Source of the DNA: Streptomyces rhizosphaerihabitans
GTDB lineage: Bacteria; Actinomycetota; Actinomycetes; Streptomycetales; Streptomycetaceae
DNA: 64,000 nucleotides
Direction of reading: 5' to 3'
NCBI RefSeq assembly: GCF_025399795.1
Contig: NZ_JAODTZ010000011.1
Location: 146,727 to 210,726 of the forward strand
A program made the translations under genes and the position numbers. Shown here piece by piece: positions 45,813 to 54,217 of this stretch. The notes under the pieces were generated by a model. That model saw only the letters and a list, made by a program, of their open reading frames with translations, was not told the origin of the DNA and did not search any database. Within the stretch, counting starts at the first letter, position 1. Each line of letters opens with the position of its first letter.

Positions 45813-46055
45813 CCGATGTCCGTTCCGTACGCCGAACGCTGACGCGCCGGACCGCACCGCGTACCTGGCCAGAAACTCCGCCGCAACGTAACGGGCCCGG
45901 GGACGGGGAGGCAAGACAGGAGGGCACTGTCCGGCGAGGATCGGCGCCCTGCCGCACTCCCTGCGCGGCTGAACTCGGCTGCCCTGTCCACCCCGTCGGA
46001 CAGGGCAGAGCGGAACCGGGAAGGACAGGGCCCAAGGGAGGGACGAGGCTCGGCG

Positions 46056-47504
46056 CTACGACGCTTCGGGGGGCCGGGGTGAGAACGGGAGACGGGTGAC
46101 GACGCGGGCGCCGTGCGGGTGGGGCTCGGCGGTGAGGGTGCCGCGGTGGTGGCCCGCGATGTCACGGGCGATGGCCAGGCCGAGGCCGGCACCGCCGAGG
46201 TCGCGGCTGCGGGCATCGTCCAGTCGCGTGAAGCGCTCGAAGACACGGTCGCGGTCGGCCTCCGGAATGCCGGGGCCGTCGTCGCGCACCTCCAGCACGG
46301 CCGTCTGCGTGGCCTGATCGGCGCGCAGGGTCAGTTCGATGCGCTGGTCGGCATGGCGTTGGGCGTTGTCGAGCAGGTTGGTGAGGAGTCTGGTGAGCCG
46401 GCTGCGGTTGCCCTCGACGGTGACGCCGGCTTCCAGCCCGGCGTCGATCCGGATCCGGTCGCCGTGGCGTGCGGCGAGGGTCGTACGGCACAGGTCGGCC
46501 AGGTCCAGCGGACCGTTCTCGACGGGCTCGGCCGCGTCCAGCCGGGCCAGGAACAGCAGGTCGGCCGCGAGGTCCTGGAGCCGAATGGTGTCCTCCAGGA
46601 CCTCGCTGACCAGGTCCGGCCACAGCTCCGGGTCCGGATGGGCGAGGGCGACCTCCAGCTGGGTCCGCAGGACGGTGATGGGGCTGCGCAGTTCGTGCGA
46701 GGCGTCCGCGATGAACCGGCGCTGGCGGACGACCGCGTCCTCCAGGCGGTCGAGGGTGACGTTCATGGTCCGGGCGAGACGGGCGACCTCGTCCTGGGCG
46801 TCCGGGACCGGCACCCGGCGGTGCAGCGCGTGCCCGGTGATCTCGGCGACCTCGGCCCGGATGGCTTCCACCGGACGCAGCGCCCGGCCGGTCACCCACC
46901 AGGTGACCAGGGCGACGGTGGCCAGCAGCAGCGGGGCGCCGATGCCCAGCGCGACGGAGGTGATCTCGTCCGCCTGGTCCGCGTCTCGCAGTGAGGTGCC
47001 CGCGTACACGGTGACCGTGCTGCCGGGGGTGATGGCGGTGACGGCGACGATCCGCTGGCGGTGTTCGTCGCGGAACGGCTCGCCGGACCAGGTGGCGCGC
47101 AACGGGCCCTCGTCCGGGCGGATATGGCCGATGGCCGGACGGCCGGTGAGGTTCTGACTGGCGGCCACCACGCGGCCGTCGGCGTCCACGACCTGGATGA
47201 AGTCGGCGCCCGGGGCGACGGGCAGCAGGTCCGGGAGCCTGCCCTGGGCGGCCAGCCGCCCCACCTTGTCCGCCTGCTGGGTGGCGGCCTCCTTGGCGCT
47301 GCGCTGGAGGTTGGCGTGCAGGGTGCCCAGGAGCGCGAAGGAGGCAGCGGTCAGCGCGAGGGCGACGACCGCGGTCGCCCCGAGCGTCGCCCGGGCTCGC
47401 ACCGATCCCGGCCACAGGCGCCGCGCGAGCCTCACCACGTCGGGGCCCAGGCGCCGGGTCGAGGCCAGGATCGCGTCGGGGCGGGGGAAGGATCGCCTAG
47501 CCAC
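46056..47504 (-). CDS. Sensor histidine kinase
   Basis: 482 residues. Helix 1 (TLGATAVVALALTAASFALLGTL) and helix 2 (ALGIGAPLLLATVALVTWWV) bracket an external sensor of ~130 residues. Then come HAMP, the H-box SHELRSPITVLRTQLEVAL, the N-box LLTNLLDNAQRHA, DDGPGIPEADRDRVFERF and GGAGLGLAIA. The start overlaps the end of the regulator gene by eight bases, so translation is coupled. The GTG at 47504 is chosen because of this overlap; no clear ribosome site is visible. Together with the regulator and the divergent PepSY protein it forms a cell-envelope sensing unit of unknown signal. Confidence 0.88.
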   Translation of the reverse strand: MARRSFPRPDAILASTRRLGPDVVRLARRLWPGSVRARATLGATAVVALALTAASFALLGTLHANLQRSAKEAATQQADKVGRLAAQGRLPDLLPVAPGADFIQVVDADGRVVAASQNLTGRPAIGHIRPDEGPLRATWSGEPFRDEHRQRIVAVTAITPGSTVTVYAGTSLRDADQADEITSVALGIGAPLLLATVALVTWWVTGRALRPVEAIRAEVAEITGHALHRRVPVPDAQDEVARLARTMNVTLDRLEDAVVRQRRFIADASHELRSPITVLRTQLEVALAHPDPELWPDLVSEVLEDTIRLQDLAADLLFLARLDAAEPVENGPLDLADLCRTTLAARHGDRIRIDAGLEAGVTVEGNRSRLTRLLTNLLDNAQRHADQRIELTLRADQATQTAVLEVRDDGPGIPEADRDRVFERFTRLDDARSRDLGGAGLGLAIARDIAGHHRGTLTAEPHPHGARVVTRLPFSPRPPEAS

Positions 47505-48174
47505 CGTTGGCCGCCAGCCGGTATCCGGCGCCTCGGACGGTCTCCAGGGCGGATCGGCCGAACGGGGCGTCGATCTTGCGGCGGACGGCGCTGACGTGGA
47601 CCTCGACGAGATTGAGGTCCGCCTCGAAGGCGGAGTCCCAGACATGTTGGAGGATCTCGCGCTTCGTCACCACCTCGCCCGCGCGCCGCGCGAGGTACTC
47701 CAGGATGGCGAACTCCCGCGTGGTGAGCCGTATCTCGTTGCCTTCGCGGCTGCACGTGCGGCGGGCCGGGTCGATCACCAGGTCGCCGAGCTCCAGGGTG
47801 GGAGGGAGCCGACGGCCGGTGCGACGGTGGAGTGCGCGGAGCCGGGCGACCAGGACGACGTAGGAGAACGGCTTGGACAGGAAGTCGTCGGCACCGGTGT
47901 CCAGCGCCTCGGCCTCGTCGTACTCGCCGTCCTTGGCGGTGAGCATCAGGATCGGCGTCTCGCTCCCGACCGCGCGCAGCCTGGCGCAGACCCGGTAGCC
48001 GTTGAGGCCGGGCAGCATGATGTCGAGCACGATCACGTCATAGCTCTGTTCCAGGGCGAGCCACAGCCCCTGGTTCCCGTCGTGGGCGACATCGACGGTG
48101 AATCCCTCGGCCGTGAGGCCTCGCTGCAGGGCGGCGGCGAGCCGCCTCTCGTCCTCGACCACCAGTACGCGCAC
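47497..48174 (-). CDS. OmpR-family response regulator
   Basis: 225 residues. The receiver domain shows the acidic pair in VVEDERR, the phospho-acceptor Asp in VIVLDIMLPGLNG (~51), the Thr in LMLTAKD and the Lys in FLSKPFSY. The winged-helix domain runs from ~125 (LTTREFAILEYLARRAGEVVTKREIL; VSAVRRKID; ALETVRGAGYRLA). It should bind DNA as a dimer on direct repeats. Three CTTCAG repeats lie 44-70 bases upstream, between it and the PepSY gene. The GTG at 48174 heads the operon. Confidence 0.93.
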   Translation of the reverse strand: MRVLVVEDERRLAAALQRGLTAEGFTVDVAHDGNQGLWLALEQSYDVIVLDIMLPGLNGYRVCARLRAVGSETPILMLTAKDGEYDEAEALDTGADDFLSKPFSYVVLVARLRALHRRTGRRLPPTLELGDLVIDPARRTCSREGNEIRLTTREFAILEYLARRAGEVVTKREILQHVWDSAFEADLNLVEVHVSAVRRKIDAPFGRSALETVRGAGYRLAANGG

Positions 48175-48217
48175 GGAGTACAGCCTCGCATGCCGCCCGT
48201 GCGGTGGCTGAAGACGC

Positions 48218-48244
48218 CTTCAGCTGCCTTCAGCCTGGCTTCAG
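48218..48244. promoter_or_regulatory. Three CTTCAG direct repeats between RR and PepSY genes
   Basis: CTTCAG at 48218, 48228 and 48239, spaced 10 and 11 bases, i.e. about one helical turn as OmpR-type regulators require. An inverted CTGAAG copy precedes them at 48208. It is the probable binding site of the adjacent regulator. Confidence 0.65.
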
Positions 48245-48310
48245 CAACGGTGTTACAAGCTGACCGCAGGAGCCGGCACCGGGCCGGCCGAGGCGATCAG
48301 GAGCCCCAGC

Positions 48311-48919
48311 ATGTCCCAGCCCGTCCCGCCGGAGCAGTCCGAGTCCACGCCGGAGCAGTCCGAGTCCACGCCGGCCAAGTCGTCCGGGAAGCGCCTCCCG
48401 CGCCTGCCGCAGCTGGGGCGGAGCCGCTGGCTCGCACTCGGCGTCGGGGTCGTCCTGGTGGGCGGAGCCGTGGCCGGCGCCGCCGTGGTCGCCGGCCATG
48501 AGCACGGCGAAAAGGGCGACCGCATGCACATCCAGGCAGCGCCCGGCTGGAAGGGCGGCGCCGGTGGCGAGCGTCGCGTTCTCGGAGAGGACCGCGGCGA
48601 GAGCGGCTTCAGGAACGACGAGTCCAGGATGCGTCAGAACACCGAGAGCCGTCAGGACGGCGAGAACGGCCAAAGCGGTCTCGCGCCCGCGCCCGTGCCG
48701 ACCGTGTCGGCTGCCAAGGCGATCGAGGCGGCCGCCAAGGCGGTCCCCGGTGGCAAGCCGGACGCGCTGCGCGTGGTGGTGCAGCAGGGCGGTGGAAGCG
48801 GCTGGGAGGTCGAGGTGCTGGGCACCGACGGCGTCCGACACCTGGTGACCCTCGACGGTGCGACCGGCGCGGTGACCGGCAACACCGTCGCGTCCGCCGC
48901 CCCGGTCGCCGGACGCTGA
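48311..48919 (+). CDS. PepSY-domain membrane-anchored protein
   Basis: 202 residues. A cytoplasmic N-terminus with a duplicated EQSESTP motif precedes one membrane helix (RWLALGVGVVLVGGAVAGAAVVAG) and a charged linker. The C-terminal external PepSY domain is VSAAKAIEAAAKAVPGGKPDALRVVVQQGGGSGWEVEVLGTDGVRHLVTLDGATGAVTG. PepSY domains often inhibit proteases or modulate envelope processes. The ATG is seven bases after AGGAG. Its divergence from a two-component operon with regulator repeats in the gap suggests it is the system's main target. A 21-base direct repeat encodes the EQSESTP duplication. Confidence 0.85.
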   Translation: MSQPVPPEQSESTPEQSESTPAKSSGKRLPRLPQLGRSRWLALGVGVVLVGGAVAGAAVVAGHEHGEKGDRMHIQAAPGWKGGAGGERRVLGEDRGESGFRNDESRMRQNTESRQDGENGQSGLAPAPVPTVSAAKAIEAAAKAVPGGKPDALRVVVQQGGGSGWEVEVLGTDGVRHLVTLDGATGAVTGNTVASAAPVAGR

Positions 48920-49295
48920 GGATCGCTCTCCTGAGGAGCGCGGCTCTCCTGAAGAGCTGACGCGACCACGGCGCTCCAGAGAAAAACCCCAGGTCAGCAG
49001 CCTGGGGTTTGTTCGTTTCCACGGCGGGCGCCGCACAGGAGAAACGGCGGCCGGCGCGGCGGCCGCCAGCGGCCGGGCCAGAAGGCGCCCGACGCCGGTC
49101 GGGCACCCGCCGGTGACGGTCACTCATCCCGAGGGCGGGCCCCAGGGGGGAATCCGACGCCACCCCGGCGAGCCGACTCTCCCCCTCAGGGCGAAAGTTG
49201 GCACCCCGAAGCCGAGGACAGGCACATCGGGGCCGTTTCGGGGTACCCGGTGTCCGCCGGGAACGCCCCGGCACGACCGACGCAAGGGGGCACTC
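48920..49295. other. Intergenic region after the PepSY gene
   Basis: 376 bases without a gene. Two ~17-base direct repeats starting GCTCTCCTGA lie at about 48923-48957, then the terminator at 48984-49010. I see nothing assignable beyond it except the start region of the small DUF4236 gene. Confidence 0.5.
48984..49010 (+). terminator. Intrinsic terminator after the PepSY gene
   Basis: AAACCCCAGG pairs perfectly with CCTGGGGTTT around TCAGCAG, and the T run continues (TTTGTT). This is a textbook shape. Confidence 0.92.
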
Positions 49296-49490
49296 ATGCC
49301 GCTCACGTTCCGCAAGAGCTTCCGCATCCTTCCCGGGCTGCGGCTCAACATCAACCGCAAGTCGTGGTCCATCACCTCGGGCGGAAAGAACGGGCCGAAG
49401 CGCACGCACAGCAGCACCGGACGCAGGACGACGTCGATGGACCTGCCGGGACCGTTCGGGTGGCGCAAGACGACCCGTAAGACAAAGTGA
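49296..49490 (+). CDS. Small DUF4236-family protein
   Basis: 64 residues, very basic. The opening MPLTFRKSFRILPGLRLNINRKSWSITSGGKNG matches the DUF4236 family (FRKSFKIGPGVRLNVSKSG.. pattern). Function unknown; the chain ends in a KTTRKTK tail with no membrane segment. The ATG is five bases after AAGGGGG; a longer frame upstream is not supported. It stands alone before the XRE-MurA gene. Confidence 0.8.
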   Translation: MPLTFRKSFRILPGLRLNINRKSWSITSGGKNGPKRTHSSTGRRTTSMDLPGPFGWRKTTRKTK

Positions 49491-49727
49491 CCGAATTGGT
49501 CCAATAGCGTCCAAACGGCGACACAGAACCCCAGTATCGACGAACCGTCACGGAAGCGCCTCTTCACGGCACTCCCCGGCGGCGAGTGGACCCGCGGCGC
49601 CGCCCGGCACGCCGCGAGCGGCGCCGCCGCGCCAGCGCCGGGGGCCCGAACTCCCCCTCGAACAACGTCCACTGGACCCAGCCACCCGGAAGGTGGCGCT
49701 CCATTTCTCTTTATCTCACATCCGATA

Positions 49728-49740
49728 TACGGTCGCGCCA
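49728..49740 (+). promoter_or_regulatory. Candidate leaderless promoter of the XRE-MurA gene
   Basis: TACGGT (49728-49733) fits the Streptomyces -10 pattern TAnnnT and ends six bases before the ATG at 49740. No ribosome site precedes that ATG, so transcription may begin at the start codon itself. A -35 is not clear. Confidence 0.4.
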
Positions 49741-51269
49741 TGGCAGACGACTACCTCGTACGTATCGGCAAGCTCATCCGTGACGCCCGGCAACACCGGG
49801 GCTGGACACAGTCGCAGCTTGCCGAGGCGCTCGGCACCAGTCAGAGCGCCGTCAATCGCATCGAGCGCGGCAATCAAAACATCAGCCTTGAGATGATCGC
49901 CCGAATCGGTGAGGCGCTGGACAGCGAGATCGTCTCGCTCGGCTATGCGGGTCCGATGCATCTGCGCGTGGTCGGCGGGCGTCGTCTGTCCGGCTCGATC
50001 GACGTCAAGACCAGCAAGAACGCCTGCGTCGCGCTGCTGTGCGCGACGCTCCTGAACAAGGGGCGCACCGTACTGCGCCGGGTGGCCCGGATCGAAGAGG
50101 TGTACCGCCTGCTGGAGGTGCTCGGTTCGATCGGTGTCCGCACCCGGTGGATCAACGGCGGGGTCGACCTGGAGATCGTGCCGCCGAGCGAGCTGGACAT
50201 GGAGGCCATCGACGCCGAGGCCGCCATCCGTACGCGGTCCATCATCATGTTCCTCGGCCCGCTGCTGCACCGCCTGGACGCCTTCAAGCTGCCGTACGCG
50301 GGCGGTTGCGACCTGGGCACCCGGACCATCGAGCCGCACATGATCGCGCTGCGCCGGTTCGGCCTCGACATCGCCGCGACCGAGGGGCTCTACCACGCCC
50401 GGGTCGACCGGTCCGTCACGCCCGGCCGGCCGATCGTGCTGACCGAGCGCGGGGACACGGTCACCGAGAACGCGCTGCTCGCCGCCGCCCGCCACGACGG
50501 CGTCACGGTCATCCGCAACGCGTCCTCCAACTACATGGTCCAGGACCTGTGCTTCTTCCTGGAGGCCCTGGGCGTACGGGTGGAGGGCATCGGCACCACG
50601 ACGCTCACCGTGCACGGCGTGCCGAACATCGACGTCGACGTGGACTACTCGCCCTCCGAGGACCCGGTCGAGGCGATGAGTCTGCTCGCCGCCGCCGTGG
50701 TCACCGAGTCCGAGCTGACGGTGTGCCGGGTGCCGATCGAGTTCCTGGAGATCGAGCTCGCGGTCCTGGAGGAGATGGGCCTCGACCACGACCGTACGCC
50801 GGAGTACTTCGCGGACAACGGCCGCACGCGGCTGATCGACCTGACCGTACGGCCCTCCAAGCTGGAGGCGCCCATCGACAAGATCCACCCGATGCCGTTC
50901 CCCGGCCTGAACATCGACAACGTCCCGTTCTTCGCGGCCATCGCGGCCTCCGCGCAGGGCAAGACTCTGATCCACGACTGGGTCTACGACAACCGGGCGA
51001 TCTACCTGACGGACCTCAACCGCCTCGGCGGCCGGCTCCAGCTGCTCGACCCGCACCGGGTTCTCGTCGAGGGCCCGACCCGCTGGCGTGCCGCCGAGAT
51101 GATGTGCCCGCCCGCGCTGCGGCCCGCCGTGGTGGTCCTGCTCGCGATGATGGCGGCCGACGGCACCTCGGTGCTGCGGAACGTGTACGTCATCAACCGC
51201 GGCTACGAGGACCTCGCCGAGCGCCTGAACTCGATCGGCGCGCAGATCGAGATCTTCCGGGACATCTGA
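49740..51269 (+). CDS. murA: XRE HTH domain fused to MurA-like enolpyruvyl transferase
   Basis: 509 residues. Residues ~5-65 are an XRE/cro helix-turn-helix (LIRDARQHRGWTQSQLAEALGTSQSAVNRIERGNQNIS). Residues ~75-505 are an EPSP-synthase/MurA fold that would transfer enolpyruvate from PEP to UDP-GlcNAc in peptidoglycan synthesis. The substrate Lys region SGSIDVKTSKNACVALL and the loop Cys190 in GGCDLGTRTIEP are kept, as in active MurA. The syntenic S. coelicolor gene is SCO5998, usually called a second MurA. The fused DNA-binding domain suggests a dual or regulatory role. There is no ribosome site before the ATG. It is the last core gene before the accessory region. Confidence 0.9.
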   Translation: MADDYLVRIGKLIRDARQHRGWTQSQLAEALGTSQSAVNRIERGNQNISLEMIARIGEALDSEIVSLGYAGPMHLRVVGGRRLSGSIDVKTSKNACVALLCATLLNKGRTVLRRVARIEEVYRLLEVLGSIGVRTRWINGGVDLEIVPPSELDMEAIDAEAAIRTRSIIMFLGPLLHRLDAFKLPYAGGCDLGTRTIEPHMIALRRFGLDIAATEGLYHARVDRSVTPGRPIVLTERGDTVTENALLAAARHDGVTVIRNASSNYMVQDLCFFLEALGVRVEGIGTTTLTVHGVPNIDVDVDYSPSEDPVEAMSLLAAAVVTESELTVCRVPIEFLEIELAVLEEMGLDHDRTPEYFADNGRTRLIDLTVRPSKLEAPIDKIHPMPFPGLNIDNVPFFAAIAASAQGKTLIHDWVYDNRAIYLTDLNRLGGRLQLLDPHRVLVEGPTRWRAAEMMCPPALRPAVVVLLAMMAADGTSVLRNVYVINRGYEDLAERLNSIGAQIEIFRDI

Positions 51270-51275
51270 TGTGAC

Positions 51276-51336
51276 GGTGCCGCCGCACCCCGCCTGACCA
51301 GCCGGAACGCTGGTCCCGAGGGGATGCGGCGGCGCC
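51276..51336. terminator. Branched hairpin after the MurA-like gene
   Basis: GGTGCCGCCGCACCCC (51276-51291) pairs with 51320-51336 with one bulge, enclosing an inner GACCAGC/GCTGGTC stem. It lies directly past the stop and just before the accessory-region repeat. Confidence 0.75.
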
Positions 51337-51338
51337 TG

Positions 51339-51357
51339 TGGGACTTCTCTGGGACTT
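51339..51357. repeat. 19-bp direct repeat, left copy (possible integrase arm site or island edge)
   Basis: TGGGACTTCTCTGGGACTT; 17 of 19 bases recur in the same orientation at 56786-56804. Each copy is itself a doublet of TGGGAC. It lies just past the end of an integrase remnant. Confidence 0.6.
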
Positions 51358-51417
51358 TGAGGCCGTGACGGCTGCTCCGGCCGCCCGGATCCACGCCCAC
51401 GCCACGGCACTACGGCT

Positions 51418-52128
51418 CTACGAGAAGACCGCGTCGATGGCGGCGCTGCCGCGCGCACCCGCGCGGGGCAGGAAGTGCGCGTACTTCCGGAGCGTGAACC
51501 CCGGGTCCGAGTGGCCGAGCCACCGGGCGAGGGACACGACGGACTCGCCGGCCTCCAGCTGCTCGGAGGCGTAGAAGTGACGCAGGGCGTGGAAGCCGTG
51601 CTCCCGGGAGGGCTCCCAGACGCGTGATCCGTCCGGAGCCTTCTCCTCCAGAGGCGCGATGACGCCGGCCTCGGCGAGAGCGGGCTTCCAGACGTAGGAG
51701 TTGAAGTAGTTCCGGTTGACCGCCTTCCGCTCGCGTCCGGTCACCAGGAGGTCGTACGTCCTCGGCCGGCGGTGCTTGGCCTCCACGGGTGTCTGCGGAG
51801 GGCTCGGGTCGTCCCACGGCATGGTGACCGGCACGGGCGCGAAGAGATCGAGGTGCCGCCATATCGCCTTGGCGACACTCGGGGGCAACGGCACGTCACG
51901 GACCTTGCGCCCCTTGGGCAGCGCGAAGCACAGCTTCGTCCGCACCATCTTGACCTGCCGCCGCACCTGGACGGCCTGCTGGTCGAAGTCGATGTCCTCC
52001 CTGGCCAGGCCGAGTGCCTCTCCTTGCCGGAGCCCGAGTCCCGCACCGATCTCGACGAGGAGCCGGTACCGCTCCGGCAGGGCCGCGCGTACCCCGAGCA
52101 CTCGCTCGGACGACGGCTCGTTGGTCGG
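51418..52128 (-). pseudogene. Truncated tyrosine-type integrase
   Basis: Only the C-terminal ~235 residues remain. The catalytic domain is otherwise in good order: GLGLRQGEALGL (first Arg), HALRHFYAS (box II), WLGHSDPGFTLRKYAHF (His and the nucleophilic Tyr). The N-terminal arm- and core-binding domains are lost where an IS1182-type remnant begins (~52130). The open frame continues upstream only as antisense of that remnant. It was probably the integrase of an element inserted beside the MurA-like gene. Confidence 0.85.
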
Positions 52129-52175
52129 GACAGCAGCGGCCGTCTTGGCGTTCCCGGTCGCGGGTGGGGTGTGGA

Positions 52176-52958
52176 ATGTCGATGCGGCCGAGGCCGTGGC
52201 CGAAGGTGCCTGAGCTGACCGCGCAGGTGGCGCGGGCGGTGGCGGCACGGGGCCCGTATCCGTTGGCGATGCGGGTCCGTGACGAACTGGGCGAGTTGTT
52301 TGCGGACGCCGAGTTCGCCGAGGCGTTCGGATCCAGAGGGCGGCCGGGCTGGCCAGCTGGCACTGGTGACGGTGTTGCAGTTCTCCGAGAACCTCACCGA
52401 CCGGGCGGCAGCGCATCGGGGGCGATACGGCATGGACCTGAAGTACGCGCTCGGCCTGGAGCTGGATGATCCCGGGTTCGACGCCTCGGTGCTGTCCGAG
52501 TTCCGCACGCGACCGGTAAAGCACGGGGTGGAGGAGAAGGTGCTCGACCTGCTGCTGACCGCTCTCAAGGACCGGGGCCTGGTGAAGGCCGGAGGCAAAG
52601 TGAATCCTGCGACGCTACCGATGACCAGGACTCGGCTCCCGGCGGCCAGACGCTGATCCCTGGAGCCGACGGACCGCCGCCGCGCTTGATCACCGGCATC
52701 GCGACCACCGACGCCACAGTGACCGACGCGGAAATGGCCGAACCGGTCCATCACATGCTCGCCGCCCGCGATCTCCTGCCCGCCGAGCACTTCCTCGACT
52801 CCGGTTACGCCTCCGCCGAATTGATCGTGGGCATGAAGAAGAACCTCGGGGTCACCCCGGTCCTGATGAACAGCTCACCCCAGGCACGTGCCGGCGTCGG
52901 CTTCGACCGCACCCGCGTCAGCCACCTAGCCCGCCTCGACCTCTCCCTCGCCGCGTGA
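52176..52958 (+). pseudogene. IS1182-family transposase remnant, frameshifted and internally deleted
   Basis: Three pieces in order. The N-terminus (MSMRPRPWPKVPELTAQVARAV... to GSRGRPGW) is followed by a frameshift near 52350, then QLALVTVLQFSENLTDR...KDRGLVKAGGK. A deletion near 52605 follows, then LITGIATTDATVTDAEMAEPVHHMLAARDLLPAEHFLDSGYASAELIVG to a premature end. The catalytic middle is missing, so it cannot transpose. I could not define terminal inverted repeats. Confidence 0.8.
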
Positions 52959-53057
52959 GAATCCGTCTTTGAATCCTTGATCAGGGCGAATCAGCTGAAC
53001 GGCTGGTCCTCGTTGAGTGCCGGCCAGCCTTTTCAGCCGCCCGAGTGGGCCCTGACG

Positions 53058-53681
53058 TCACCTTCGCCAGAACAGGTGGTGCGTCACGCCGCTCGGGCTG
53101 GGCACGACCTCCAGGTGGAACCGGTCGAGCAGCTCATCAGGGGACTCCCACAGCCGTAGTCCGGACCCGAGCTTTACCGGCGAGACCGCCACATGCATGG
53201 TGTCGACGAGGTCAGCATCAAGGAACTGCCGGATGGTGGTAACCCCGCCACCGAGTCGGACATCCTTGCCCTGCGCCGCTTCCCGCGCCCGTTCGAGGAC
53301 CGAGACCGAGCCGCCGTCGACGAAGTGGAACGTGGTGTCGGAGAGCGTGAACGACGGACGTTCGTGGTGGGTCATGACGAACACCGGAGTGCGGAACGGG
53401 GGCTCCTCCCCCCACCATCCGCGCCACTCATGGCCCTGCCAGGGACCGCGCTGGGGCCCGAACTTGTTGCGGCCCATGATCTCGGCACCGATGTTGCGTG
53501 CGAAGTCTCGCGTGAAGTAGTCGTCGAGGCCCCGGCTCCCGCCGGGATCCGTGCGCATGGGCCAGCTCGCTGTGGCTCCGGCCCAGGCGAACAGCCTCTC
53601 GGGACGGTCGTAGCCGAACGGCCGCTCGAGACTCTGGTGCTCACCGGCACCGATACCGTCACTTGAGACGTTGAAGTTCAT
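53058..53681 (-). CDS. Dihydrofolate reductase-family (RibD C-terminal type) protein
   Basis: 207 residues. RibD_C/DHFR-like fold: MNFNVSSDGIGAG, IGAEIMGRNKFGPQRGPW, VFVMTHHERPSF, KDVRLGGGVTTIRQFLDADLVDTMHVAVSPVKLGSGLRLW. It is presumably an NADPH-dependent reductase of a small substrate; it is not the essential folate enzyme. The ATG at 53681 is chosen by homology; an ATG at 53732 adds 17 residues without a better ribosome site. It is intact although surrounded by decayed mobile DNA, and 11-bp inverted repeats flank it (52963 and 53872). Confidence 0.85.
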   Translation of the reverse strand: MNFNVSSDGIGAGEHQSLERPFGYDRPERLFAWAGATASWPMRTDPGGSRGLDDYFTRDFARNIGAEIMGRNKFGPQRGPWQGHEWRGWWGEEPPFRTPVFVMTHHERPSFTLSDTTFHFVDGGSVSVLERAREAAQGKDVRLGGGVTTIRQFLDADLVDTMHVAVSPVKLGSGLRLWESPDELLDRFHLEVVPSPSGVTHHLFWRR

Positions 53682-53933
53682 GACTCTCAGCAGTTGATCC
53701 ACGTGTTTCCTCGTCAGGTCCTGTCGCGTCATCGTGTGGCGAGGCGCCGCACATCATGACGTCGAACAGGATGTGGCCGGATCGACAGCGGCCCGCAACT
53801 TTTTTTCCAAGGCACGTCAGGAAGCAGCCCCGCTGACCGTGAGGCCGTGACGGACGCGGACGGCTCGGCGGTTCAAAGACGGGTTCTGACCGAATAAGCC
53901 AGCAGGATCGTCATCAGCCGCAAACGGCGGTGA
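53682..53933. other. Intergenic region after the DHFR-family gene
   Basis: No gene. It contains TTCAAAGACGG (53872-53882), the inverted partner of CCGTCTTTGAA at 52963-52973, and then the outer end of the long inverted repeat that starts at 53895. Confidence 0.5.
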
Positions 53934-54005
53934 TCAGTCCTTTGACCTGGAGGGTCGGGGCAGTTCTGCCGTGTTGGTCGACTCGGCGAGCGCGAGACGG
54001 CCGCC
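53895..54005. repeat. Left arm of a ~110-bp inverted repeat flanking the TAP-like gene
   Basis: About 83% identical, by my hand alignment, to the reverse complement of 56145-56255. Both arms carry the last ~23 codons of a resolvase gene plus ~40 bases beyond its stop. Confidence 0.75.
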
Positions 54006-54160
54006 CTTCGGTTCGGGCACTAGTTGTAGATGGTGTTGCGGGAGACTCCGAGGAGCTTCGCGATCGAGGTGACGGTGTTCGCCGGGCGGGTGAGCAGGTC
54101 GGAGGCGTGACGTACCTGTTCGTCGGTCATGGCCGGCGGGCGGCCGAGCCGGGTGCCTCG
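53934..54160 (-). pseudogene. Resolvase C-terminal fragment, left copy, frameshifted
   Basis: GRPPAMTDEQVRHASDLLTRPANTVTSIAKLLGVSRNTIYN is the Hin-type DNA-binding HTH of a serine resolvase. A one-base loss after IYN creates a stop, and the tail continues in another frame as PEPKGGRLALAESTNTAELPRP. The catalytic domain is absent. It is probably left from a Tn3-like element. Confidence 0.8.
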
Positions 54161-54217
54161 AGCGCTGGCGGCATGGGGTGGTGTCGTTCCCGAACCGGTC
54201 TCGGCCAGCGTGTTGTC

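Noticed and set aside
51418..52524. A 368-codon frame that seems to give the integrase a new N-terminus
   Set aside because: The first ~130 codons are antisense to the IS1182 transposase remnant, so the frame is a junction artefact.
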